Notes under the pieces: generated by a model
The model's input: only the letters and a program-made list of their open reading frames with translations
What the model was told of the DNA's origin: nothing
The model's database searches: none
Shown here: positions 1 to 5,617 of the stretch, one piece after another
Layout of the letters: each line of letters starts with the position of its first letter
Numbering within the stretch: the first letter of the stretch is position 1
DNA from: Desulfobacteraceae bacterium
GTDB taxonomy: Bacteria; Desulfobacterota; Desulfobacteria; Desulfobacterales; Desulfosalsimonadaceae
Direction: 5' to 3'
NCBI GenBank assembly: GCA_011389605.1
Contig: JAABTZ010000238.1
Location: forward strand, 1-5,617
DNA length: 5,617 bases
Position numbers and translations under genes: made by a program

Positions 1-1859
1 TAAGCGACTATGACCAGCTCTACCAGTGGTCTGTGACCCGGATTTCCGATTTCTGGGCGGCAGCCTGGGATTTTTTGAAAATCAAAGCCTCCAGGCCCTA
101 TGACCAGGTTGTCGATGACCTGGCAAAGATGCCCGGAGCCAGATGGTTTCCGGGGGCCAGGCTAAATTTTGCCGAAAATCTGCTGCAATACCGTGATGAC
201 AAGACTGCCCTGGTGTTTCAGGGCGAAGGTCAGCCGCCCATTTACTGGACTTATGCCCAACTCTATGATGAGACGGCCCGGGTGGCCCTTTCATTAAAAA
301 ACATGGGCGTGGGTCCGGGCGACAGGGTGGTGGGATACATGCCCAACATGGCCCAGACCATTGTGGCCATGCTTGCTGCCGTAAGCCTTGGGGCTACATG
401 GTCTTCCTGTTCTCCAGATTTCGGCATCAAGGGGGTGCTGGACCGGTTCGGCCAGATTGAACCAACGGTTCTGTTTGCCGCTGACGGATATTTTTTCAAA
501 GGCAAGCGCATTGACACTTTGTCAAGGCTTGAAGAAATCTCAAAGCAGATTCCTTCGGTTAAACAATTTGTTGTTGTGCCCTATACCCAGGATGCCCCGG
601 ATATTTCCTCCATAAGGGATGCGGTTATATACGGAGATTTTCGCTCGGACCAGAAGGGTCTTGAAATCGAGTTTGCCCAGCTGCCCGCAGATCATCCCCT
701 CTATATCATGTACTCATCGGGCACCACCGGCCTTCCCAAGTGCATGGTCCAGGGGGCGGCCGGTATTTTGATCAACCAGTTAAAGGAAATGGTGCTCCAT
801 ACTGATGTGGGGCGCGAAGACACCATTTTTTATTTCACAACCTGCGGATGGATGATGTGGAACTGGCTAACCAGTGCACTGGCCACTGGCGCTTCCATAG
901 TACTTTTTGACGGCAACCCTTTTCACCCCGGTCCGGGGGCCCTGTGGCAGATGGCCCAAGATCAGAAAATCACCGTGTTCGGAACTAGCGCAGGGTACCT
1001 GGGAGCCCTTGAAAATACAGGCCTGCGCCCCGGAGACGAATATGATCTGTCGTCCTTGCGAACCTTGTTGTCAACCGGTTCGCCATTGCCGGAGGAAGGA
1101 TTTGATTTTGTTTACAGTGCCGTGAAGTCTGAATTGCAGCTGGCCTCCATTTCCGGGGGAACGGATCTAAACGGCTGCTTTGCCCTGGGCAATCCCACGG
1201 GCCCGGTATATTCAGGAGAGCTTCAGTGCCGGGGTCTGGGTATGAAAGTTGAGGCATTTGACCAAAACGCAAACCCTGTTATCGGACAGCAGGGAGAGCT
1301 TGTCTGCACAGCGCCTTTCCCCTCCATGCCTCTGTATTTCTGGAATGATCCGGACAATAAGAAGTATCTGTCAGCTTACTTTGATGTATATCCGGGAGTA
1401 TGGAGGCACGGGGATTATATCGAAATCAATGATCACGGAGGTGTCAAGATCTACGGCCGCTCCGATGCCACCCTGAATCCCGGAGGAGTGCGGATAGGCA
1501 CTGCTGAGATCTATCGCAGGGTAAATGATTTTGCCGAAATCGACGACAGCCTGGTGGTGGGTCAGAATTGGAAAAGCGATGTGCGCGTTATTCTGTTTGT
1601 GAAAATGGTCCAGGGACACGTCCTTGATGAGGATTTGAAAAACAGGATCAAAAAAACATTAAGGGAAAACGCTTCACCGCGTCATGTGCCGGCAAAAATT
1701 CTGGAGGTGCCTGATATCCCCTACACGCTTAACATGAAAAAAGTTGAGCTTGCGGTAAAAAACATCATTGAAAACAAACCTGTAAGCAACCGCGATTCCC
1801 TTTCCAATCCAGATATACTAGATTTTTACGCAAATCTGGAAGAAGTCCAAAAGGAGTAG
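1..1859 (+). CDS. aacS: Acetoacetyl-CoA synthetase (acetoacetate-CoA ligase), 5'-truncated by window edge
   Basis: Adenylate-forming enzyme (ANL superfamily) that converts acetoacetate, ATP and CoA into acetoacetyl-CoA, AMP and PPi in the cytosol. The frame is open to the left edge (first full codon at base 3, reading SDYDQLYQWSV), which matches the N-terminal region of this family, so the GTG at 33 is an internal Val and the true start lies upstream. About 618 residues are visible; the family usually has about 650. Counting that Val as residue 1, the ATP-binding loop SSGTTGLPK is at 228-236, FYFTTCGWMMWNW at 266-278, GGTDLNGCF at 375-383, YGRSDATLNPGGVRIG at 474-489, and the C-terminal catalytic-lysine motif TLNMKKVE at about 565-572, with Met where many relatives have Gly. 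The WSSCSPDFG stretch (123-131) and the C-terminal tail ending in an LDFYANLEE-like helix favour acetoacetyl-CoA over acetyl-CoA synthetase. The next gene follows after 8 bases. Family call is firm; substrate is inferred from resemblance to the family. Confidence 0.93.
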   Translation, partial: SDYDQLYQWSVTRISDFWAAAWDFLKIKASRPYDQVVDDLAKMPGARWFPGARLNFAENLLQYRDDKTALVFQGEGQPPIYWTYAQLYDETARVALSLKNMGVGPGDRVVGYMPNMAQTIVAMLAAVSLGATWSSCSPDFGIKGVLDRFGQIEPTVLFAADGYFFKGKRIDTLSRLEEISKQIPSVKQFVVVPYTQDAPDISSIRDAVIYGDFRSDQKGLEIEFAQLPADHPLYIMYSSGTTGLPKCMVQGAAGILINQLKEMVLHTDVGREDTIFYFTTCGWMMWNWLTSALATGASIVLFDGNPFHPGPGALWQMAQDQKITVFGTSAGYLGALENTGLRPGDEYDLSSLRTLLSTGSPLPEEGFDFVYSAVKSELQLASISGGTDLNGCFALGNPTGPVYSGELQCRGLGMKVEAFDQNANPVIGQQGELVCTAPFPSMPLYFWNDPDNKKYLSAYFDVYPGVWRHGDYIEINDHGGVKIYGRSDATLNPGGVRIGTAEIYRRVNDFAEIDDSLVVGQNWKSDVRVILFVKMVQGHVLDEDLKNRIKKTLRENASPRHVPAKILEVPDIPYTLNMKKVELAVKNIIENKPVSNRDSLSNPDILDFYANLEEVQKE

Positions 1860-1867
1860 AAAAGACA

Positions 1868-2632
1868 ATGGAACAAGAACCCTGCCGGGCCGGATTTGCC
1901 TCAATTGATGAAATGTCTGAAACAGACATGGGCCGCTACATTGTCACCATGATTCATCGGATGATACTGCATCATGTAATCTGGTTTTCCGAGGTAGGCC
2001 ACCAGATGGGTTTTGACCGGGCCATGGAAATGCTTAATGCCTCATTTGACAAAAGTTTTCAGCTCCAGATGAAGCGTCTTTCAAAAGTTCTCGGTTTTGA
2101 GATAAAAGACGGGCTTCCGGCGGCCCTTATTGATATGCCTGAAGAAAAGCAAAGCGAACTCATCGGTGCCCTTTGTGCTAACTGGCTGGCAAATGACGGC
2201 ATCTGGTTTCAAACCGTAGAGCAGGCCTATGGCATGAACGAAGCCAAAAGATGCAATGATTCCTGCTGGGCCTATTTTTCTCCGGTGGAAGCCGGTCTTG
2301 TTCGCAGGTTTTTGGGCCTTGCTGAAAAATCCGGCCTTCAAGGGCTTAAAAAGGCCCTTGGCTTTCGGATGTATGCCAACATAAACACCCAGTCAATAAT
2401 TGATGAAGGGCCCGATAGTTTTCTGTTTCAGATGAACGAGTGCAGGGTCCAGCTTGCCAGAAAACGCAAGGACCTGCCAGATTATCCTTGCAAATCGGCC
2501 GGACTGGTGGAATACAGTTATTTTGCCAGGGCCATTGACCCGCGTATCAAAACCGAATGTATCGGCTGTCCTCCTGATGAGCATCCCGAGCAATGGTATT
2601 GCGCATGGCGGTTCTACATTACGGAGGAGTAG
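1868..2632 (+). CDS. DUF6125-like cytosolic protein of unknown function, internally duplicated
   Basis: Soluble 254-residue protein with no signal peptide or membrane segment. The C-terminal two thirds (about 97-254) resemble the DUF6125 family from anaerobic bacteria and archaea: a helical part around NWLANDGIWFQTVEQAYGM (105-123), then RMYANINTQSI (167-177), and a Cys-containing tail with C192, C208 (PCKS), C231 and C234 (TECIGC) and C245 (WYCAWRF). These five cysteines could bind a metal, but that is inference. The N-terminal part repeats the helical unit: residues 38-76 and 112-150 both read IWFxxVxxxxGxxxA and end in LG, with no gap. The ATG at 1868 is preceded by AAGGAG at 1851-1856, which overlaps the end of the synthetase gene; the 8-base gap suggests one transcript and translation linked to the synthetase gene. 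Function is not known. A distant relation to other small Cys-containing ligand-binding or hydrolase families is possible but cannot be shown here. Confidence 0.8.
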   Translation: MEQEPCRAGFASIDEMSETDMGRYIVTMIHRMILHHVIWFSEVGHQMGFDRAMEMLNASFDKSFQLQMKRLSKVLGFEIKDGLPAALIDMPEEKQSELIGALCANWLANDGIWFQTVEQAYGMNEAKRCNDSCWAYFSPVEAGLVRRFLGLAEKSGLQGLKKALGFRMYANINTQSIIDEGPDSFLFQMNECRVQLARKRKDLPDYPCKSAGLVEYSYFARAIDPRIKTECIGCPPDEHPEQWYCAWRFYITEE

Positions 2633-2689
2633 GTAAACCGACTTTTTACAAAGCCGTCTAAAAGCTACTTTTACGAGTGCATCAAAGAT
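2633..2689. other. 57-base spacer with small hairpins and imperfect direct repeats
   Basis: A/T-rich gap between the DUF6125-like gene and the ACT gene. It contains GTAAA (2633-2637) facing TTTAC (2645-2649), and TAAAAG (2659-2664) facing CTTTTA (2668-2673) across a 3-base loop. The blocks at 2641-2664 and 2667-2687 are imperfect direct repeats, matching at about 17 of 24 aligned positions by eye. No convincing promoter and no GC-rich stem followed by a T-run was seen, so read-through from the upstream genes is plausible. Confidence 0.45.
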
Positions 2690-2977
2690 ATGGAAGATAA
2701 AAAAGAACTGGTTTTCATCACTGTAATCGGCGAAGACAGAAAAGGGATAGTGGCCGCAATTTCGACTTATCTCTATAATCAGAATATCAATATCGTTGAT
2801 ATTAATCAGCGGATTATGGCTGACGGCTTTTTTGTCATGTCAATGATGGTAGATGTATGCGATGCAGCAGAATCCATGGACGATTTAAGCTTTGGGTTGA
2901 AAAAAATCGGTGACGGTCTGGCCATGTCTGTTCAGGTACAGCATGAAAACATTTTCCGGATGATGCACAGGATTTGA
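2690..2977 (+). CDS. Single ACT-domain protein (UPF0237 / ACT_6 type)
   Basis: A 95-residue stand-alone ACT domain, probably a small-ligand (often amino-acid) sensing module that works as a dimer or oligomer in the cytosol. The first strand is LVFITVIGEDRKGIVAAIS (7-25), with the turn and helix start GxDxxGIVAAI typical of ACT domains; the second strand is NINIVDINQRIM (32-43), followed by GFFVMSMMVDV (46-56). The end, HENIFRMMHRI (85-95), closely fits the HExIFxxMHRI tail usual in UPF0237 proteins, so the protein is complete. ATG at 2690 is the only usual start codon after the preceding in-frame stop (2630-2632); its ribosome binding site is poor, with only a weak GAG at 2675-2677. The PFL-family gene follows after 3 bases, the partner normally found beside this family. 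Function and ligand are unknown; a GcvR-like regulatory role is only an analogy. Confidence 0.9.
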   Translation: MEDKKELVFITVIGEDRKGIVAAISTYLYNQNINIVDINQRIMADGFFVMSMMVDVCDAAESMDDLSFGLKKIGDGLAMSVQVQHENIFRMMHRI

Positions 2978-2980
2978 AAA

Positions 2981-4339
2981 ATGGCCTTTGAGGTAGAGGA
3001 AATCTATGAAACCGCCAGCATGATCCTGCGTCAGAACTTAGACATCCGGACCACCACCCTGGGGCTTAATCTAAAGGACTGCATTGATTCTGATTTTCGG
3101 ATTTTCAGACAAAAGGTCTACGACAAGGTCTGCATCAACGCGGCCCGGCTCATAGCCGAATCATCCCGCCTGGAACGCAAGTACGGTATTCCGGTTGTCA
3201 ACAAGCGCATTGCCGTTACACCAGTGAGCCTGATAATGGAAACGCACTGCAACCCCGAGCGATTTCTTGAAATGGCCCGGAGCCTGGATGCCGCGGCCAG
3301 GGATGCTGGGGTGGATTTTATCGGCGGATTCGGCGCACTGGTGCAAAAAGGATTAACCAGCTCCGATCATATGCTCATTGATGTTCTGCCTGACGTGCTT
3401 TCCCAGACCGAGCGGATTTGTTCTTTTTTAAATGTGGGCTCTTTTGTGTCCGGACTGAATCTGGATGCTGTAAACCTGATTGGTCCCATGCTTAAGCAAA
3501 CCGCCGCCAGAAGTGAAAATGCCGTTGGATGTGCAAAGTTTGTGGTATTTGTAAATGCACCCGAAGACAATCCTTTCATGGCAGGAGCTTTTCACGGGGT
3601 GGGCGAGGGCGATGCTGCATTAAACATAGGCATCAGCGGTCCCGGGGTTGTACGAAGCATTGTTGAACAAAACCGGGAATGCGATCTGACGCAGTTATCA
3701 GAAGTGATCAAGAAAACAGTTTTTAAAATCACCCGGGCCGGTGAACTGATTGGAAGAGAACTTGCCGCGGCCCTTGGCGTAGGATTCGGAATCGTGGATA
3801 TTTCGCTTGCTTCCACCACGGCCAGGGGAGATTCCGTGGCAGGTGTTATTGAAGCATTCGGCATCGAAAAAATCGGGGCCCACGGCTCCACCCTTGCCAT
3901 CGCCCTTTTGATGAATGCTGTGAAAAAAGGCGGGGCCATGGCCAGCGGCAATGTTGGCGGATTGAGCGGCACCTTTATTCCCATAAGCGAGGATACCGGC
4001 ATGATCGAGGCAGTGTGCGCAGGAGCCCTGGGCTTGGATAAGCTTGAGGCCCTTACAGCGGTATGCTCGGTTGGACTGGACATGTTTGCCGTGCCAGGTG
4101 ACACTCCGGAAGAGACTCTTAATGCAATTATCGCAGATGAGCTGGCCATAGGGGTTATCAACAATAAGACAACAGGGGTGCGCGTGATTCCGGTGCCGGG
4201 CAAAAAAGCCGGGGATCTGGTGGAATTCGGCGGACTTCTGGGCACCGCCCCGGTCATGCATGTTAATCCGTTTTCCGCCCGCAATTTCTTAAAACGCGGA
4301 GGCCGCCTGCCGGCTTCAGTGACCAGCATGCGAAACTGA
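2981..4339 (+). CDS. PFL-family protein (DUF711 / UPF0210)
   Basis: A 452-residue soluble protein, full length for the UPF0210/DUF711 family, which is structurally related to pyruvate formate-lyase but is not known to carry out that reaction. The start MAFEVEEIYETASMILRQNL leads into DIRTTTLGLNLKDC (21-34), the usual beginning. Family blocks follow: GIPVVNKRIAVTPVSLI (69-85), FIGGFGALVQKG (113-124), NAPEDNPFMAGAFHGVGEG (192-210), GGLSGTFIPISEDTGM (326-341), VCSVGLDMFAVPGDTP (361-376), NNKTTGVRVIPVPGKK (394-409) and EFGGLLGTAPVM (415-426). No canonical glycyl-radical C-terminal motif (RVxGY-like) is seen, so glycyl-radical catalysis is unlikely. ACAGGA at 2967-2972 inside the end of the ACT gene is a suitable ribosome binding site. 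With 3 bases between the stop and this ATG, the pair is almost surely co-transcribed. The function remains undetermined in this family. Confidence 0.94.
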   Translation: MAFEVEEIYETASMILRQNLDIRTTTLGLNLKDCIDSDFRIFRQKVYDKVCINAARLIAESSRLERKYGIPVVNKRIAVTPVSLIMETHCNPERFLEMARSLDAAARDAGVDFIGGFGALVQKGLTSSDHMLIDVLPDVLSQTERICSFLNVGSFVSGLNLDAVNLIGPMLKQTAARSENAVGCAKFVVFVNAPEDNPFMAGAFHGVGEGDAALNIGISGPGVVRSIVEQNRECDLTQLSEVIKKTVFKITRAGELIGRELAAALGVGFGIVDISLASTTARGDSVAGVIEAFGIEKIGAHGSTLAIALLMNAVKKGGAMASGNVGGLSGTFIPISEDTGMIEAVCAGALGLDKLEALTAVCSVGLDMFAVPGDTPEETLNAIIADELAIGVINNKTTGVRVIPVPGKKAGDLVEFGGLLGTAPVMHVNPFSARNFLKRGGRLPASVTSMRN

Positions 4340-4374
4340 GCCCTAAACCGGTTCTGTAATTAATCCTATCCATC

Positions 4375-4382
4375 AGGGGGAG
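4375..4382 (+). promoter_or_regulatory. Ribosome binding site for the GTG start at 4391
   Basis: AGGGGGAG ends 8 bases before the GTG at 4391. This strong purine run supports GTG as the start of the exported protein; the predicted protein then begins with a basic n-region (K3, K5) and a hydrophobic core, as expected for a signal peptide. Confidence 0.7.
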
Positions 4383-4390
4383 AAAATCAA

Positions 4391-5155
4391 GTGAACAAGA
4401 TCAAATCTGTCATTTTTGCTTCTGTAGTTTTAACAATGGTTTTTTGGGGCGCTGTTTCAGGTTTTTGCGGTTATCTTATAACCGATGCCGACGGTGCCCG
4501 GGCAATGGTCTCCAATGGCAAAATCAAGTCCGTGGCAGGCGATACGGATGATGAAACAGTGATCATGGATTTAAAAAAAGGCGAGATCATTATGCTCGAT
4601 GATTCAAAAAAGACCGCCACAAGAACCAGTATTGATGATTTCTGTGCCATGATGGATCAGGTCGGCAGTGCCATGGCCCAGGCCATGGAGCAGTTCCGGG
4701 AGCAGAGCGGCGGGAGCGGCCAGTTTGAAATTCCCGGCCTTGACTCCGGTCCAGGAGATGTGCGGGTTGAAAAGTCAGGCCCAGGTGGTGCCATTGCCGG
4801 TTATGATACACAGAAGTTCAGGGTTTTTGCCGACGGGGAGCTTTATGAAGAGCTTTGGATAACAACGGATAAAAAGTTAATTGCAGAAGCCGGCGGGCTC
4901 GATAAAATCGCCCGCTTTGAAAAATGTGCCAATCAGGCAATGGGCCAGGCTTCGGTGGAAAGTCATCCGGATTACATTTCTTTGATAACATCGGGATGGC
5001 TGCTGAAGTCAGTTTCCCATGAGGACGGTGTGCCTGAAACCATGGTTGATGTACGCAGCATTGAATCCAGGAAAATATCTGACAGCGAGTTTGCAATACC
5101 GGGCGATTACCGTCAGGTAGGCTTTGAAGAGATGTTGCAGATGGATCCAAATTGA
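4391..5155 (+). CDS. Exported protein of unknown function, DUF4412-like
   Basis: A 254-residue protein with a clear Sec signal peptide: MNKIK, a hydrophobic core at about 7-22, and a likely cleavage near 24-27 (VSGFCG). C26 follows SGF, which does not fit a normal lipobox, so a soluble periplasmic protein is more likely than a lipoprotein. The mature part begins GYLITDADGARAMVSNGKIKS (27-47), then VIMDLKKGEIIMLDDSKKTA (57-76), resembling the beta-strand pattern of DUF4412/LolA-like proteins. A Gly/Ser/Pro-rich linker (106-134) precedes GYDTQKFRVFADGELYEELW (137-156), and the end reads VRSIESRKISDSEFAIPGDY (221-240), like the 'FxxPxGY' end of DUF4412 proteins. The start is GTG with a strong ribosome binding site. 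The gene stands 51 bases after the PFL-family gene, without a visible terminator between them, so it may share the transcript. The family assignment is by overall pattern and is tentative; the export signal is firm. Confidence 0.8.
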   Translation: MNKIKSVIFASVVLTMVFWGAVSGFCGYLITDADGARAMVSNGKIKSVAGDTDDETVIMDLKKGEIIMLDDSKKTATRTSIDDFCAMMDQVGSAMAQAMEQFREQSGGSGQFEIPGLDSGPGDVRVEKSGPGGAIAGYDTQKFRVFADGELYEELWITTDKKLIAEAGGLDKIARFEKCANQAMGQASVESHPDYISLITSGWLLKSVSHEDGVPETMVDVRSIESRKISDSEFAIPGDYRQVGFEEMLQMDPN

Positions 5156-5172
5156 GCCTTCAATAATATTGA

Positions 5173-5274
5173 TGGGGCTGTAAAAAGTCCAATATCTGCG
5201 TTAGGCGCGATTTCTGAAGAATTTCACGTACGGCTAAGTACGCTGCATTCTTCGGAATCGCGCAAGCCTTGATA
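5173..5274. repeat. Long imperfect palindromic intergenic repeat (REP/MITE-like)
   Basis: The core is an inverted repeat: left arm 5205-5222 (GCGCGATTTCTGAAGAAT) pairs with right arm 5247-5263 (ATTCTTCGGAATCGCGC), giving 8 pairs, one bulged T at 5213, then 9 pairs including one U-G. Inside it, CGTAC (5227-5231) pairs with GTACG (5238-5242) around the 6-base loop GGCTAA, on the same axis of symmetry. Further out, TATC (5193-5196) faces GATA (5271-5274), while the left flank TGTAAAAAGTCC (5179-5190) has no good partner on the right, as if the right end were lost or altered. No T-run follows on the + strand, so a factor-independent terminator for the upstream gene is not supported. The form is that of a dispersed, structured intergenic repeat, but only one copy of the core is in the window, so dispersal is inferred. 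Confidence 0.7.
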
Positions 5275-5279
5275 AGGAG
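5274..5279 (+). promoter_or_regulatory. Ribosome binding site setting the TTG start at 5286
   Basis: AAGGAG lies 6 bases before TTG 5286. The frame is closed by TAA at 5235-5237 and has no ATG or GTG between that stop and the TTG, so this site decides the start. It lies at the right-hand border of the palindromic repeat. Confidence 0.75.
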
Positions 5280-5285
5280 CAGCAA

Positions 5286-5617
5286 TTGAAAAATCCTCTT
5301 TCATCCTATCTTGATTTTGCCGTTGAAACCGCTTACCTGGCCGGCAGGCTGACCCTGGGATATTTCCAGGCAGGCATCAGGCCGGAATTCAAACAGGACC
5401 ATACCCCGGTGACCGTGGCGGACAAGAAGGCCGAGGAATTTATAAGATCCCGTATTGAAAAAAAATATCCCGGCCATGCAGTCGTGGGAGAAGAATACGG
5501 AACATCTGCCCATGAAAATGCAGATCACCGATGGTATATAGATCCCATTGACGGAACCAAGGCATTTACACACGGAGTGCCATTATACGGGGTTTTAATG
5601 GGCCTGGAGATCAACGG
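5286..5617 (+). CDS. hisN: Histidinol-phosphatase, inositol-monophosphatase family, 3'-truncated by window edge
   Basis: The first 110 residues of a Mg2+-dependent sugar/polyol phosphatase of the inositol-monophosphatase family, of the kind that dephosphorylates L-histidinol phosphate in histidine synthesis. Visible residues: helix YLDFAVETAYLAGRLTLGYF (8-27), DHTPVTVADKKAEEF (38-52), the metal-binding GEEYG (68-72), and WYIDPIDGTKAFTHGVPLYG (83-102) with the metal ligands D86 and D89. IDGTKxFxxGVPLYG favours HisN-type members over inositol or 3'-phosphoadenylate phosphatases, but substrate is uncertain without the C-terminal half. Such proteins have about 260 residues, so roughly 150 are missing. 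The start is TTG (Met when initiating), with a good ribosome binding site 6 bases upstream and no other usual start codon in frame. It follows the palindromic repeat. No other his gene is in the window. Confidence 0.85.
   Translation, partial: MKNPLSSYLDFAVETAYLAGRLTLGYFQAGIRPEFKQDHTPVTVADKKAEEFIRSRIEKKYPGHAVVGEEYGTSAHENADHRWYIDPIDGTKAFTHGVPLYGVLMGLEIN

Noticed and set aside
33..35. GTG as the start of the acetoacetyl-CoA synthetase gene
   Set aside because: The frame is open upstream to the window edge, and the upstream residues SDYDQLYQWS fit the family's N-terminal region, so the start lies outside the window.
3698..4261. A 187-codon open frame on the - strand
   Set aside because: Also opposite the PFL-family gene, in another frame, with no recognisable motif.
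3592..4329. A 245-codon open frame on the - strand
   Set aside because: It lies wholly opposite the well-supported PFL-family gene, is rich in Pro and Ser, and resembles no known protein; it is a by-product of that gene's codon use.
4340..4390. A promoter or terminator between the PFL-family gene and the exported-protein gene
   Set aside because: Only a short ACCGGT palindrome and A/T-rich bases are present; no convincing -35/-10 pair or stem with T-run.
4457..4471. Lipoprotein signal (C26) in the exported protein
   Set aside because: The residues before the Cys are SGF, with Phe at -1, which does not fit a lipobox; a normal signal peptide is more likely.
5161..5171. CAATAATATTG short palindrome
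   Set aside because: It is A/T-rich with a single central base, cannot form a hairpin of note, and is the kind of palindrome expected by chance.
5205..5263. The palindrome as a factor-independent terminator
   Set aside because: The stem is strong but is followed by AAGCCTTGATAAGG, with no T-run on the + strand; on the - strand the T-run is about 15 bases away from the stem.
5301..5573. A 90-codon open frame on the - strand near the right edge
   Set aside because: It overlaps the hisN-like gene, whose GEE and DPIDGT motifs make the + strand reading certain.

Overview
This 5.6-kb window looks like ordinary chromosomal DNA from a Gram-negative anaerobe. All six recognisable genes lie on the + strand and are closely packed. 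The content (a bacterial acetoacetyl-CoA synthetase, a DUF6125-type cytosolic protein, an ACT/PFL-family pair, a secreted DUF4412-like protein and an intergenic palindromic repeat) suggests a Desulfobacterota (former Deltaproteobacteria) organism, probably near Desulfobacterales. That placement rests on the style of the proteins and of the repeat; no search was run.

Layout. Bases 1-1859 hold the 3' part of an acetoacetyl-CoA synthetase gene whose first ~30 codons lie outside the window. It is followed after 8 bases by a DUF6125-like gene (1868-2632), whose likely ribosome binding site lies inside the end of the synthetase gene, so the two are probably co-transcribed. A 57-base spacer with small hairpins and imperfect direct repeats (2633-2689) leads to a tight pair: a single-ACT-domain protein (2690-2977) and, 3 bases later, a PFL-family (DUF711/UPF0210) protein (2981-4339). 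After 51 bases comes a GTG-started gene for an exported protein (4391-5155). The 130 bases at 5156-5285 contain a long imperfect palindrome, and right at its border starts the last gene, a TTG-started histidinol-phosphatase/inositol-monophosphatase-family gene that runs off the end of the window.

How the genes fit together. The synthetase activates acetoacetate to acetoacetyl-CoA and so connects with short-chain acyl-CoA metabolism. The DUF6125 protein beside it has no known function, but its position suggests a link. The ACT + PFL pair is a widely conserved two-gene unit of unknown function, in which the ACT protein probably senses a small ligand. The exported protein and the phosphatase show no obvious functional link with the rest. 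No transposase, phage gene, RNA gene or CRISPR array was seen. The most unexplained parts are the internal duplication in the DUF6125 protein, the function of the ACT/PFL unit, and the palindromic repeat next to the phosphatase start.
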